A DNA stretch of 64,000 nucleotides from Sepiola atlantica (lineage: Eukaryota; Mollusca; Cephalopoda; Sepiida; Sepiolidae), in the NCBI GenBank assembly GCA_963556195.1, contig OY744520.1, positions 9,464,991 to 9,528,990 on the forward strand, read 5' to 3'. Within the stretch, counting starts at the first letter, position 1. Each line of letters opens with the position of its first letter. Below are positions 1-12,228 of this stretch, piece by piece. The notes beneath the pieces were generated by a model. The model ran no database searches. It was not told the DNA's origin and was given only the letters and a program-made list of their open reading frames with translations. The position numbers were made by a program, and so were the translations under genes.

Positions 1-2
1 AG

Positions 3-697
3 AAAAATAAACCCAAAAACAGGGGACGCAAAATTATTTGGTTCAACCCACCATATTGCCAGCTTTCTAGTCTTAATATCGGGAGAATATTTTTAAACCT
101 GATAGATAAACATTTAAAAACGACTAATCCTTTAAGTAAAATTTTCAATAGGAAAACGGTGAAAATTAGTTATTCTTGCACCAAAAATATGGAGAACATT
201 ATTAATACACATAATAAAAAAATATTGAGCACACCGAGTAAGAAAACTAAAAAGGGGGAAAAAAATGTAATTGTCAAATTAAAAATAACTGCCCACTTAA
301 AGGTAACTGTAACGTCGAAAGCGTTGTATATAAGGCTACGATTTATCCTAAAGAAAATACTAACAATAAGAAAGTATACATAGGAATATCCGCCGGGAAG
401 TGGAAACAACGATTCTACGTACACAAACACTCATTTTTAAACCCGAACGTCACTAATAAGACGGAATTAGCCAAACACTGGTGGTTTTTAAAAAATAACA
501 ACTTAACACCAACTATTTCGTGGTCCATACTATGTCATTCGAACACTCCTAAAGGATTTAGACATAGATGCAATTTGTGCCTGGAGGAAAAAATTAGAAT
601 ACTAAAATATGAAGACAAGAACATTTTAAATAGACGAGATGAACTGATGGCTAAATGTAGACACAGGCACAGGTTTAAAATCAACAGCACGTTTTAA
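3..697 (+). pseudogene. Penelope-like element (PLE), C-terminal part with GIY-YIG nuclease
   Basis: Reading from base 3 gives the post-RT linker typical of PLEs (RKIIWFNPPYC, then NIGRIFLNLIDKH, then FNRKTVKISYSC). After a one-base frame change in the A-run near 250-265 it continues CPLKGNC, VYIGISAGKWKQRF, an LCLEEK segment and finally ELMAKCRHRH with a stop at 695-697. This is the GIY-YIG endonuclease domain that PLEs use to nick their target, with the usual Cys/His-rich ends (family knowledge). The RT lies before the window start. The single frameshift makes it a dead copy. The nuclease identity is secure; the exact PLE clade is not. Confidence 0.8.
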
Positions 698-834
698 AGT
701 TCTTTGAAAATAACAATTCTTTTAAAGTATAGTTACAATAAGAGTTATAACTGTAAAAGTAAATGTTAACAAATTAGTAAGTTTTTTTTTTAAATTTTTT
801 TATTTATTTAGTAAAACTCTAGTTTGTAAATGTG

Positions 835-1183
835 CTTAAATGTCGCCAAACTTTAATTCCGTATTGACGTTATAACCAATTAAGTTTTCTTATAATTTCC
901 TATATAAATCGAAATCTTCGTCCTGAATTTTCGTCTTTTTATTTCTAATCGTAAATAATTAATCGTGAACGCTGGAATCTTTACCAATTTGTAAATAAAC
1001 CGTTTTTAAATGTCGCTAAACTTTAATTCCGTAGTGTAAATCATCTCGAATCTTGACGTTATACAAATTAAATTTTTAATATGTTCTAATCCAAACCGAA
1101 ATCTTCGTCCTACATTTTCGTCTTTTAATTTTTAATCGTAAATAATTAAACGTAGTTTTTAATCGTGAACGCTCGAATCTTTC
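835..1183. repeat. two imperfect direct repeats downstream of the PLE
   Basis: A block starting TGTCGCCAAACTTTAATTCC at 841 recurs at 1011 as TGTCGCTAAACTTTAATTCC. Both continue through GACGTTATA, then AAATCTTCGTCCT, then AATCGTGAACGCT and GAATCTTT, ending near 983 and 1183. The second copy has about 30 extra bases. They follow the PLE stop by about 140 bp, so they may be its tandem terminal region; PLEs often carry tandem pseudo-LTRs. Confidence 0.6.
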
Positions 1184-1185
1184 AT

Positions 1186-1605
1186 CATATATTTTTACCC
1201 ATAAAGCTCACATTCGAAATTTTAAATGAGATGATTTATTTGTTTAAATAGCAAAAAAGAATTCTTTTATATATATTTTTATATTTTTATATTTCTGCAT
1301 ATATTAAAAAATTAATCTTACTTCTGTCACCCTTCCTCGATTATTTTAACATTTACCTCCTTTTTACATAGACCAACCAAAAAAGTGAATTTATCTTTTT
1401 AAGACGATCAATTTCTCTCATTATTTGTTTTTTTTGACGTGGTTGTTGATACATCTGAGGAGACCTAATTAAAGGGGTCGAAATAAGTTATTATGTGTAA
1501 AACCTTAATGTGTGTATAGTTTTTCTTTTTATAATTCTGTTTTGCTCTGTTTAAATTACATTGAGCTCTGTTATTCAGATTCTCAACACAAAATTGAAAT
1601 CTACA

Positions 1606-1655
<50 letters not shown>

Positions 1656-2526
1656 TACACATTTTATTTACGTGAAGGTCATTGGATGAAAATTCCGTAT
1701 AATGTGATATTTTGGGAATTTTTTCCTTCGTCAAGCTTAATTCAAACGTTCATATGAAGACCGCTGCCAGCGAGAGCTATTTTACTTCAGTTTGTGTCTA
1801 TTTTAGCAATATAAGTGGATGGGATTGAGGAGCAAATACATATTCATAAGGATAGGGGTTAATTTATATCTTATCCGTGTTTACAGATAGTTAACAATTC
1901 ATTTTAGACATTTAGCATTTAATTATTAGATCTAATTATCATTACCGCTTCGGAAATGCAATGTTGGCATTTTTCGAGCCTGGTTCATACGATAATGATT
2001 TTTTGAAAATTTACAAGCTTATGGTATATGGAATTCGTTTTAATAAGAGTTGGAGGGAAGTTTTATTCTCTTATCCTTATTATCCCTATTAAATAAACCT
2101 ACGTGGTTTGAAATGCGAGATTTAATGAGCGTAGAACTTGAGCCTATATATGTATGTACTTTTGAGAAATATCTATCTAGTTAGGATTGACACTTTCAAC
2201 ATTAGAATCATTTGAAATATTATTATCAAATATATCAATGTTGGATAAATAATTGGTGCGTTGGTTTGAGGGTAAATATATACTATCCACAGAATTTCTT
2301 ATTTGATGTTGATTACTTTAGTTAAACTATTATTAAAACTTATGTTATTAAAATGTGTAGGAAGGTCGGATGTATTATTATTGGGTATTAAGATGTGAGT
2401 AATTTGTTGAGATAAGGGTGAATGGGTTAATTGTGTATTCACATTTGTTTGGGAATTACTAGCGCTTATTAAGGGGACGAATATTTCTTTTATCAGTACA
2501 AGCATAAATTACGTCGTTATGTATAC
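1186..2526. other. intergenic, one (TA)n tract at 1610-1652, nothing else recognised
   Basis: AT-rich sequence with no coding pattern I recognise on either strand. The open frames across 1465-1757 are translations of the (TA)n microsatellite at 1610-1652 and its flanks. Confidence 0.5.
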
Positions 2527-2745
2527 TGTTGTGGCCTCGAAACCCTTTTAATAAGCAAGAAAACACACAGTGGTATAATTAAAATAAGTGTATTAACAAA
2601 AGTATGTTGCAGAAGGTATGCGTCGAATTCAAGAAGCCATAACTGCTACCAATAACTGCCACGACGTTTAGTCGTAACTGTATTTATTGTGTCCGTGTAT
2701 GTCTATTTATTCCCTGAAACATGTAGACTAGCTTACATCATAACA
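2527..2745 (-). mobile_element. LTR-like sequence, possibly Ty1/copia 3' LTR
   Basis: On the reverse strand the segment begins TGTTATGATG at 2745 and ends CACAACA at 2527, so it has TG...CA ends. It is preceded by a purine-rich run (CGGAGCAAAGTGG, 2746-2758) that looks like a polypurine tract and contains AATAAA-type motifs. The 300 bp upstream on that strand (to about 3060) weakly resembles the end of a copia RNase H but is too decayed to be sure. No second LTR was seen. Confidence 0.35.
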
Positions 2746-3059
2746 CCACTTTGCTCCGTAAAGAGTCAATACCATTTTCAATTGAGCGTTGACCTTCATG
2801 AAGTCGGTATTTTTTCTTTTTCTTTTAGACGTTCACACTTGTAGAACTGGCAATTCGAACGTGTCAACACACCAGCCATCAATTCGTCTTCTGTTGTTAT
2901 TGTCCTCTACATTATCGGAATATATTTCCCTAATTTGGTTTGAATGTAATATATTCGTCGCCACTTTACTCAAAACGGAACATTATTTCTGTACGTATGT
3001 CGAATATGCTTGCGGAGTTTTATTGTTGCGAGTTAATTTGCTTGTCTGTATTAAATAAA

Positions 3060-3990
3060 TGAGAGAGTCTTGTATCATCAGTGTTATCAGTATTGCTGAT
3101 TAAATTGTACTTGTTTTTGTTATCAATATCAGCATCTATTCTATTCCTAGGTTTATTTGCTCTTACTGTCATGTTATGTGTAATAATACTATTTAGGCTT
3201 TAGGTGGAGGTATAAGTTTCGCACTTATATATTATTCTGACGAATTAAATAATGCATTATTAGAAAATAAACAATTTTGGTCGAATATAGTCTGATTAGC
3301 TGAAAGTTAAGAGATTCTATTGGATACAGATGGGACTATAGATTTAATTATTGATTTAGGATTGTTTTATTTTTATACGCATAACAAACGGTTATGTTAA
3401 ATTTATGATAGGGGCTATATAATTCACTGTTAAAGTTAAGGGTTTATCTAGGAAATTAGAAGTTTTCTTCTCGGAGTCGATTGTGAGGCCAAAGTTTAAA
3501 AAATATATGTAGATCCTAATTCATTTTATTATACATCTTAGGTCTATTTTTTTAAACAAAAAGGGCATCATTTCTGTATAACCCTCCCTTGATGGTTTTA
3601 ACTTCATAATTTCGTTCATTTAATAAATATACACCTACTAAATCAGGCAACTTGGACAGAGTTCGATGCACCCGTTATAATGTCATAATTATTAGGAGTG
3701 TTTATTCCCGTCCAAATTTTTTGTTGAAATGTGAAATGGACCTCCTATCTAATAAGATCAATTTAATTTTTAAGTCAGTTATATCAGAATTATTTTTTGC
3801 TAAAATAAGTGCCTTTTTTCGTAGGATAGGGGGAATAAATTGGTAATAATTATTGATGTCAAAAGTAGTGAAACTTAATTTAGATTCATCTTTTACATTT
3901 GAAAACCATTCTATTACAAGATTATCTGGGAGAATTATTTTTTGGACTTTAAGGGAAAAGAACAAGCATCACCAGCATTTTCAAATGAAG
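3060..3990 (-). pseudogene. PLE reverse transcriptase fragment
   Basis: The longest open piece (3965-3702, reverse strand) has the PLE finger/palm pattern: EWFSNVKDESK, FTTFDINNYYQFIPP, then a segment rich in ILAKNNSDITDLKIKLIL. Further along the reverse strand, in other frames, come pieces resembling ITGAS.S.QVA, LVGVYLLNE and GLYRNDALFV. The last corresponds to the catalytic YxDD box but reads YRND, so the active site is broken. Thumb-like pieces (PIE.LNFQL) continue toward 3300. There are several frameshifts. It is an unrelated copy of, and opposite in strand to, the PLE at 3-697. Confidence 0.65.
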
Positions 3991-4120
3991 ATCGTCTTGT
4001 TGCTTGATGTTAAATGTTTAAGTTAAATTAGTTTTATAAACTGTTTTTATGTAACGATATTGGCAATGTTGAATGCTTTCTTCGTTGTTTGGCTTGTGTC
4101 GGTATATATAATATTATGGT
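3970..4120 (+). repeat. dispersed repeat shared with 31975-32120
   Basis: CATTTTCAAATGAAG at 3977 is followed by a GTCT/GTCTT, TTGCTTGATGT, TTTATGTAA and GAATGCTTTC series that recurs in the same order and orientation at 31983-32100. Function unknown; probably the end of an uncharacterised transposable element. Confidence 0.6.
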
Positions 4121-4429
4121 GTTATAGTGATCGACCCTATTTCAGGAAGTTAAAGCCGCACTGGATTTTAAACATACAAAATGTGCCAAATCTGCGAATG
4201 AAAAAACACTCCAACGTCGGAAAATAGGATTAAAAGAAAAAAGTTTTCGTTCTTGAGTTAACGAAAAAAGATTTCAAATTTTGAAATTTGAATCGTTCGA
4301 CTACGGACAAAAAATCTTTAATAACCCAACGAAAACGGTATGTCGATTTTTAAAGTCATTTTTTTTAATCAGGAACATGAAAATATGTTTGAACGAGCTT
4401 ATTTTTTTTAATTTGGCTTAAAATTCATC

Positions 4430-5310
4430 TTTCAGTGAGAAAAGCCACGGCCGTATAAAAATGTATGTATACACGAAAAAGTCGGTAGTGACGAAAAATG
4501 GAGGTATTTAAAAGCTCTATTTTGTAAATTATCAAGAACCAGTGAGAGCAATATCTTTGATTGGAAGAGAAATTCTGAAAAAAACAAATAAAACAAATAA
4601 GAAAAGAACAGAAATTTCAAGAATAGCAATTGGAACAAATGAAAAGAGTTGAGGAAATGGTTCTTGATACCTAACAGGAACAGAAAAATATACAAATTAT
4701 GTAATAGGAGTAAAAATAGTGACGATGAAAGTGCATTTTCACAAAATAATAATTTTAATTACGACACTGTAAACGAAATTACGTTTGCTTCATATTTCAG
4801 ACGATACGAAGATCTTTATACGAACTGTGCGAAATGGGTCGGCTTTTTAAGTTCGTTTTCTATATATAAAATTGGGAACGGTTGAACATATGAAAGTCAT
4901 CAATTATATGATGTCACAAAAAACTAGCGACTTCACAATTGTTGAATCGATACAAATGTTAACTAAACTGTTTAGCCCTAAAACGTCTTTTTTTAAGTGG
5001 AAATCTATGAATCCCAAAAAGAAAGAAGACGAGGACTATACTACTTCACTAGTTAACTAACACTGCGAAGATTTCAAATTGTCAGAGTTGAGCGCTAACA
5101 ATTTTAAATGCCTAATTAGGAGTTAGTATCTAATAATTATTTGAACATCTCTCTCGGTTGATTTTTAATGTGGAAAACTATAGCAAACTCTAAAATAACT
5201 ACCTTCAGTGAAGAGAAAAACGCTATGAAGGCTAACAAATTGAAACTATCCTTAAGCATAGACAGCGATTAAATAAAGGCTCTGATTAAAAATGGTTACA
5301 ATTACATTTG
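4430..5310 (+). pseudogene. decayed Ty3/Gypsy gag remnant
   Basis: Two adjacent open pieces (4649-4885 and 4872-5060) contain ASYFRRYEDLYTNCAKW and then VINYMMSQKT, LFSPKTSFFKWKSMNPKKKE and DYTTSLVN. These line up residue for residue with the gag of the Ty3 element in copy C (VYF.RFEDLF.IDCGSW near 59575-59620; VDYILPRKTN and LYCPKTSLF in 59686-59780). After the stop at 5058, CEDFKLSELSANNFKCLI continues the same alignment. It is a separate, older copy of a related family. No LTR was seen around it. Confidence 0.65.
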
Positions 5311-5454
5311 ATGATAAGTGTTATATAATAGCGTTACGTCTGGATGTCTATACGTTATCGGTTCAATTACAACTAAAAAAATGAAGGAAGTATAAATTAG
5401 AATCTTTAACAGATTTAATTAACAACACACTGATTAAATTCAAAAGTAAAAAAC

Positions 5455-6480
5455 CGCTGAACGCGAGATGCTTGTTTGATTGTGAAAGCCATTCTGTTTA
5501 CTTTTCGCTGTCTGGCAGACGACCTTTGTCTATCCAAGGGCGATAACTCTTTTCTCTAGTCCAAGGGAAATAACTCGATTTTGTTTTGTTAGGTTGCCCT
5601 ACCAAATAGGTAGGTACATTAGCTAGTAAGTATTTAGTCGGAAATATTTGTAGGGGAAAATAACATGATTTAAGTCAGTAAACAGAATGCACCTTTGACA
5701 AAGCGGCAGGGTTCAAGCGGTTAACTTTTTAGGTAATCAGTTCAGTATGAGAAAATCTTAGCGGAAGTGACGTCATACGTCAATTGAAGGATGTAAAAAA
5801 CACGAGGTTCTGACATTCTGTGTGAAAATGTATATCGAAGGGACGCATTTTGAGATGTCCTGAAAACATTAACGAAACTATGCATTTCTAAAGGCCTTAT
5901 CGTCTTACCCTCTAAGAGAAAACGTCAGCATGATAAATTAAAAACATCCTCACGGAAGGAAGAGAAAAAGGTTAGACTACTCTCACCATGGTTGCTTCTA
6001 AACAGCGTGAGTAGAAGAAGAAATCATTTTGATAATGTCAAGGCCGTCGGGACGTAACCATGGACGTTTAAAATACATAGGATATTGGGACGCGATAATA
6101 AATTAATGCCCTATTAAATATAGGATCTTTGCGTGCTTTTTATGATATTGATAGATTATCCATTAGACGAAAAATATTGGTAATTTCACCGAGTTCTGAA
6201 TCGATGAGTAAGACTACCAATAAATTTATGTTTCTTGATTTAAATGCGAAAGAAAACCAATTTAGATAAAAACCTGTAAATATTGGGGTTCTATGCACAG
6301 AGGTTTCAAACGATGCACTAGCTTTAGACACTAAAACATCAAGGAATAGGAGAAAACCACAATCTTTGATATCCATAGTAAATTCCAACGATCGATGCAA
6401 GTCCAAAAGAAGACGAAGAAATTGTTCAGTCTCACTCGTTGAATAAACGTAAGCAAAAGTGAGGCAACATTTTAGCAAAG
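5455..6480 (-). pseudogene. PLE remnant, reverse-strand relative of 48750-49990
   Basis: On the reverse strand, 6478-6140 encodes an RT tail with SETEQFLRLLLDLHRSLEF, FLDVLV, TSVHRTPIFTGFYLNWFSF and DSELGEITNIFR. The following noncoding part (about 6135-5455) matches 49330-49990 on the forward strand through landmarks such as GGTAGGTACATTAGCTAG, TGACGTCATACGTCAATTG and GCGAGATGCTTGTTTGATTG. The pair therefore defines an element family whose 3' region is about 650 bp long. The catalytic part of the RT is not in this copy. Confidence 0.7.
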
Positions 6481-6486
6481 AAAAAA

Positions 6487-6938
6487 CAGCTAAGTACTTA
6501 ATTTCTTATTTCTGAACTGTCTCTATCTTAAAAAAATTGCATATATTTACGTTGCTACGTCTAGTTAAAGAATATTCTTTTTTCGCAGGTTTTTTTGTTT
6601 CTTTTTCTTTGTTGTCCACGACTCGTTATGTGTCTTTCTTTTTTATGTTCTTGCTAAAATTCTGCGAGTTTTTTCTTTGGATAGGTCAACGCGTTCGAGG
6701 TTAAAAGGGGAAGGAATCCACTATCAATGTAGTTTACAAAAAATGGGAAGTCCCACTAAAACCCTCTTGCCTAATTTGTGTAAATAGCCACGTGTTGATG
6801 CCTTTATATAAACCACTAACAAGGAATGGAGACCTCAAATTCAACTAAATTTTAGAAACGAAAAACAGCTAAGTTTTTAATTTCTTATTTCTGAACTGTC
6901 TCTATCTTAAATAATTGTATATATTTACGTTGCTATGA
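6487..6938. repeat. 70-bp direct repeats bounding a 300-bp segment
   Basis: AACAGCTAAGTACTTAATTT...TATATTTACGTTGCTA at 6487-6557 recurs with few changes at 6865-6936. The interval contains a CT/T-rich stretch and no coding pattern. This may be a pair of small LTR-like or target-derived repeats; no further evidence. Confidence 0.5.
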
Positions 6939-6959
6939 CAATATTTATTCTACATAGTG

Positions 6960-7001
6960 CAACCACAAAATTGCCCTTTATAAAGGGCAATTTTGTGGTT
7001 G
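6960..7001. repeat. perfect 42-bp palindrome
   Basis: The left half CAACCACAAAATTGCCCTTT(A) is the exact reverse complement of the right half, centred between 6980 and 6981, with no loop. It sits 22 bases after the second direct repeat at 6865-6936. It would extrude as a hairpin. No gene is nearby. Confidence 0.85.
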
Positions 7002-7195
7002 TAACGTCATAGCTAAAGTGTCTACTCGTTGGACCTACTCAATAGTAGATTAAACCCTCCCACACATCATAATGGCCAGTGAAATGTCCCCACAATAAAT
7101 TTTACTTATAATAGTGTGAGGGAAATTTCATGTATATATATATATATTTATAGATGTGTGCATATGTGGATGGAAAAAAAGAAAAGAAAATTCTT

Positions 7196-8706
7196 TTTTT
7201 TACCTGCGGGGACTCGGTAATACCCGACTAGTAGACGGGCGCAGGCTATTCTTTCTCGGAGTGTTGGACTCGTAGACCTTGTCAGATCATCTATCTACCA
7301 GAAGGAAAACTCTGGCAATAAAACCTTGCTACTAACCATTTACGTCTTGGCAGCAAACCGTCGTGGAAGGAGGCCTCCTTAGTCTTGATCGACAACCTTC
7401 CTAGAGCTGGAATCTCGAACCAAGTATCCGGTTTGCAAACCTATAATTGCTTAAAGAGTATATAAGCTCTGTCTATCGCCCGGCCTTCGCACTCGTTCTC
7501 TGTCTATTAACCAGGAGTCGAGGTACAAGTACTTAGAATCCTCTAAAGAAGCCTGGTACTTAGCGTTGTTTCCTGACTAGGGCAGTGAGCGCCGTCTTTT
7601 TTCTCTCTATCCGGTTATCTTAGGGAAAGTTTTTTGTCACTTAGTCTTACGTGACTAGTCTGGGTTGCTCTTGTTCCGACAGGTTGAGGGTACAGGTTAG
7701 ACGGCTTGTCTGGCTGCTGTTTCCGACTGGTAGTTAGGAGCCCTAACTTTTAGGTGGCGCTAAACACGACTGCTCTGTCAACAGTTGCATCAATCGTGGG
7801 TAACTGTACGTGCCATGTCGCTCATGGAAAGGGACCCTGCAGTTATCCCCGGTGGGCTTTCCCGAAGCCACAACCCCCATGGACCAAGTCGCGACTAATA
7901 GACTGGTTGTGTGAGCTTATTGGCACCAAACATGCACTCACTTTGCCTTCCCCACCTTAACTAAAAAAAACATGAATTTACAAAATAAAAAATAACCTAA
8001 ACAATACACCCAACAAAAACATCTTCGCCTCCGCCTTTGAGGCTCGCATTTACAAATATCCGGGGACTTAGAACCAACATTAATGACGTAGAAACTTCTC
8101 TCTTGACAAACTCCCCGGATATCCTAGCTCTAAGTGAAACAAACCTTTAGTCCTCAATTACCTCTCACCACTTTGACATGACTGATAACCTTCCACTCTA
8201 CCGTAAGGACGCTGACAAACATATGCATGGGCTAGGAGTTTATGTTCGAAACACCTTCCCATTGACTAGAGAACATAGGTTAGAATCAGATGAACAAGCC
8301 TACATGTGCTTTAGATTGACCTTACATCACAGAGTTAGTTACTTATATTTCTTATATCGTTCTCCTTCGACCCAGGACTGTTCACTACTTGACTCTGTCT
8401 CTGAAAGCTTAGATAGAGCACTCTCACTCGACTCGAATGCCGAAATACATGTATTTGGGGATTTTAATGCACACCACCGTAACTGTCTGGGATTCTCCAG
8501 CGTTACTTATGCAACTGGGAACTCTACTTTTAATTTCTCCTCAGCTCACGACCTCTCACAGGCTGTCACTTTTCCAACCCGCCTTCCTGATCGCACGGAC
8601 CAGCAAGCCTCACTTATCGACCTGTTCTTGACCTCACTACCTGAGGCTCGTGTGACGAATGCCCATAACCCGCTCGGAAACTCTGATCACATTGTGGTAA
8701 GTATAC
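7196..8706 (+). mobile_element. LINE 5' region with endonuclease domain, truncated
   Basis: From about 8043 the frame reads LAFTNIRGLRTNINDVE, then SPDILALSETNL, an in-frame TAG at about 8147, and continues as an open frame from 8178 to the stop at 8709-8711, the last codons of which already lie in the adjoining LTR. HVFGDFNAHH and NPLGNSDHIVVSI are the catalytic GDFN and SDH boxes of the apurinic-type endonuclease (EEP superfamily) used by LINEs to nick their target. The GC-richer 7196-8040 stretch is its likely 5' UTR/ORF1 region; one 68-codon frame there (7754-7960) is not recognisable. The RT half is missing: the copy is cut at 8707 by the Ty3 LTR and does not resume at 14233. Confidence 0.75.
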
Positions 8707-8898
8707 TGTAATGAGTTAGTCAAAAGGATAGAATAGAATGAGTTTAACAAGAATAAGTTTGCTTGAAGAAGCTTTATTCGACAAAGATCTACGCAGGGAT
8801 CTAGTCTCTACAATGCCCACTAAAAAGAAAGAGTGATCAAAGGAAGTAATTCACTTCCGAAGCCTGGAAGGGGGTAGAAGAGTTTTCTTTTCATCACA
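8707..8898 (-). repeat. 3' LTR of Ty3 element 1
   Basis: Starts TGTAATGAGTTAGTCAAAAG on the forward strand and ends CATCACA, so it is TG...CA. It matches 14034-14232 with scattered substitutions and indels. On the reverse strand it follows a purine tract (GGGTGGGGGAGAA) at 8899-8911 and contains AATAAA within the GTCGAATAAAGC motif. Confidence 0.85.
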
Positions 8899-9014
8899 TT
8901 CTCCCCCACCCAGGGAAGAATCAAGGCTGTGTGTTCGACTTGGAAAGGAGGGTTCTAAAGACTCTCAGGTGGGTATCTCTGATGAAACTGAAAAAAAGAA
9001 AATCAAACAAAAGT

Positions 9015-10089
9015 TCAAAGTTGATAGTTTTCAGTTAAATACTGAAGACTTTGACGGATTCTGGTAGAGCGTCGAAGATTCGGCACATCGGCATCTTCTG
9101 AAAATATCCTCGGGCCACGCTCAGAGTGTGGAGAGTGAGGAGGAGTAGGAACTGAATTCTCGGCGATGGAGTTTTCGTGAGATCTCGGCAGAGGATACAT
9201 GGGAGAAATACTAGACTGGAGAGGCGCAGTCTGTATCTCTTGGTTTTCTGGCATAGGATAAATTTCCGTATCCGGACTGCCCGTTCCATCATCCCATTAT
9301 TGAAACGTACGTGAGCATAGCTGTGATTGACTTCAAGTACGTGAACAGGCTCTACTAAGGGCTCGTATTTGCTTCCGTGTTGCTTTCGTTAATTATATAG
9401 GTATGAAATCTCCAGTAGCTGATTTGCTTTGGAAGTTGAAGAGACGTTCATGGGGAGTGCAATTAGTGGAGGTGGAGAGCAATGAACGGATGCTGTGGAG
9501 GGCTACATCTAGTACTTTTTCCCAATTGATAATAGGGAGATTTCTCTACCGGAGAGCCAGACTTACTGTTTGCCAGATACTACTGTTATACCTCTCCACT
9601 TGCCCGTTATCTTGAGGATTAAAGTCGGTCGTTCGGCTGGTAGCAATTCCTATGGAAAGCAGGAATTCCTTTAGTTCGTCTGACATGAAAGCCGTATCAC
9701 GATCAGAGTGTACAAAAGAAGGATTTCCGAAAACAGAAAATAGATTAGTTAGATGTTTCCGGACAGTTGCGGCTGAGACATCGGCACAGGGGAAAGCGAA
9801 GGTGAGTGAGAGTGTTAGTATGTAGCGGTTGCGAGTATTCGAAGGTAATGGTCCCTTGAAGTCTACGCTTAGTCTTTCAAATGGTTGACTCGATTTTATG
9901 AGAGTCTGAGGTGCCGAATTAAGGAATCTCGGTTTTATCTCCGAACAAACTTTACAGACCCTTATTACCACTCTTACACCTTCCACAGAGTGTGGCAGAT
10001 TCTTGCTCCTGACAAAATGTAGCATTCGGATGACATAAGTCTGAGTGCAAGGTGTGTAAATTGTCGGCAGAGGTGGTAGTAAGCAAATT
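9015..10089 (-). pseudogene. Ty3 element 1 integrase and pol C-terminus
   Basis: Read from right to left: an H2C2-type zinc region (LHSDLCHPN near 10045-10020; CKVCSEIKP near 9960), then the DDE core with SVDFKGPLPS, FVHSDRDTAFM and FNPQDNGQVERYN (open 10025-9546), then further frames, and a C-terminal piece VPNLRRSTRIRQSLQYLTE ending in a stop at 9015-9017. The three catalytic acidic residues (D, D, E) are visible. Integrase inserts the cDNA. At least two frameshifts interrupt it, including one between the zinc region and the core. Confidence 0.8.
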
Positions 10090-12228
10090 TTCTTTTAACG
10101 TAGTTCACCCCAAACAAGGCAGGCCGCCACTGTAGACGTAAAGGGGTACTAAGAAGAAAGATAAGGGGAGAAGGTTGGGGGGTCAACCTAAACTGGAATC
10201 TGTGCAGCGAGATGTCTGTTTACATTAATTTTAAATTTCTGCATGTCAGTACTGTCGGGGAAACAGGAGGCAGAGAGGGAGTTCCAGAGGCCAGCAGAAC
10301 GAGGAAAGAAGCTATTTGAGTAGAAAGCTCTCCGGCATCTTGGGACCTCCACAGTGAATGGATGGGATTTAGTTGATTATCAAGTTGGTCTAGTAGATTT
10401 ATGTCGAGGGGGCACCAGAGTAGCCAATTCATCGGAGCATAATCCATTCAAGTATTTGTAAAACAGGCACAAGGAAGCTACATTGCGGCGATGGGACAGG
10501 GTCTGGAGCTTGGTTGATAATGAGAGACCTATTAGGTTGGCGACTCTTTTGTGGACCTTGTAGTAGTAGATTATGCATCAGTACAGATGTGGCAACAATA
10601 CTCCATCCATGGGCGGATGGTAGCTTTGTAGAGGTAGAGGATTATGTCAGGTGTGAGGCGTTTACTAGCACAGTAGATGGAGCCAACCTTCTTTGCGGCA
10701 GCCTTGGCATTGTCTTCAATGTATTTGTTCCAATTCATGTTACCTGCGAAGGTTAGGCCGAGGAGTTTGAATGATGAACTCTCAGGTAGGGTATTATTTT
10801 CCATGACAATCGGTGGTTGGAGAGGTTTCTTGTAGTTATTGAAGGAAAGGAGCTTTTTCTTTGCAGCATTAAAAGTTACCAACCATTTATGACCCCAATC
10901 CACTACAGCTTGGAGGTAATTTTCTAAGGATTTAGCCATTGCCTCGGATATGATCGCGTCTGTTTTGCCAACATGGCGAGATTAAAGCGTAGTGTCGTCA
11001 GCAAATAAACCAATCTCAGACTCTATGTCATCAGGGAGATCGTTTATATAGATCAGGAACAATAAAGGTCCAAGGATAGATCCCTGGGGTACATCAGCAT
11101 TTATGTCATGTTGCTTGGATGAACGGCCATCGAGGACAACCTGGATTTTTTCTTTTGGTTAGGAAGGATCTTATTATATTAAGTAATTGCCTAGTAATAC
11201 CGTATGAGCGTATTTTCAGGAGAAGCCCTTTATGCCATATCTTGTCAAAGGCCTTGGATATATCAAGCGCTACTGCCCTAGCTTCATCTGCTTGTCGAGT
11301 GTATGAGACATGCGTTCTGAGATGACCGTTAGGATGTCTGCAGTAGATCGTATTTGTCTAAATCCATACTGGCGGGCAGAAAGAAGTGTAGCATTAAGTA
11401 AGTGCCGTACTATCGCTAGATTGATTAGGGATTCAAAGATTTTGGCAAAGATCAGCAGTAGACTGATTAGGCGGTAGTTCTGAGGATCGGTTCTATTCCC
11501 AGAACTCTTGTAGACTTGTACCACAGAGGCAATTTTCCAGCTATCGGGGAAGCAAGATTCAGCTAGGCATTTATTGTAGTGTTTGGAGAGGGCAGGGGCC
11601 AGTTCAGCAGAGAATTTCTTTATTACTATTACATGTATAAGATCAGGCCCACAAGCTTTAGAGGTGTCAAGTTTTTTTATGATGTCTCTGACCTGGGATG
11701 GGGTGATGACCAGGTTATCAAGTGTGGCTTCGGTCCGCAATGGGAATTTGGGGAGGGGATGTTTTTTTGAGTTCAAGGTGGAGTTAGAAGCGAAACGCTG
11801 GGCAAGTAGTTCAGCCTTATCAGTGGCCGTGCAAACGACATCATTGTGGTTTGATAGTGGGGGAATCGTTGATTGACTATTATTCACTACACTATTATAG
11901 ATTTTCCAGAAATCAGGAGTACCTAATTTCTGTGACTGAATGCGTTTTTTTGTAAACTCTTTATACGTTGTCTTTGCTTCGCCTATCACGGCCTTGCAAT
12001 TATTTCTTGACTCTATAAACTTATGTCTATTAATAGCTGACTTATGGCGGCCGAATATACGGAATGCTTGTTGCCTCTCAGCAATGGCAGCTGGACATTC
12101 CGAGGTGAAACATTGGGGCGAGTGGGGCTTGCTAAAGAATTTTCGCATGGGGACATAGGCTTCAATGCCTTCTTTGACCCATTCAGTTAATTCATTTGCA
12201 CACTGGTCAACAGGGAGTGAGTCAGGTT
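10090..12228 (-). mobile_element. 5'-truncated LINE nested in Ty3 element 1
   Basis: From about 12228 leftward the reverse-strand frame changes from Ty3 RT to LINE sequence (LPVDQCANELTEWVKEGIE), then the LINE linker and RT: SKACGPDLIHV, PDSWKIASVVQVYKSSG, an NYRLISLL box, GFRQIRSTADIL, then in another frame ALDISKAFDKVW and an intact FADDTTL catalytic box near 11000-10980 followed by a stop. The open piece 10939-10571 carries the thumb (WLVTFNAAKKKLL, FKLLGLTFAGNMNW). The reading frame ends near 10190 with HLAAQIPV-stop and a 100-bp 3' UTR follows. It resembles the Jockey/CR1 group. No endonuclease is present, so it is 5' truncated as LINE insertions usually are. The left boundary is uncertain by tens of bases. 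Confidence 0.8.

Noticed and set aside
2299..2505. Reverse-strand 68-codon frame as a gene
   Set aside because: Low complexity, no family resemblance, no splice context; probably decayed element DNA.
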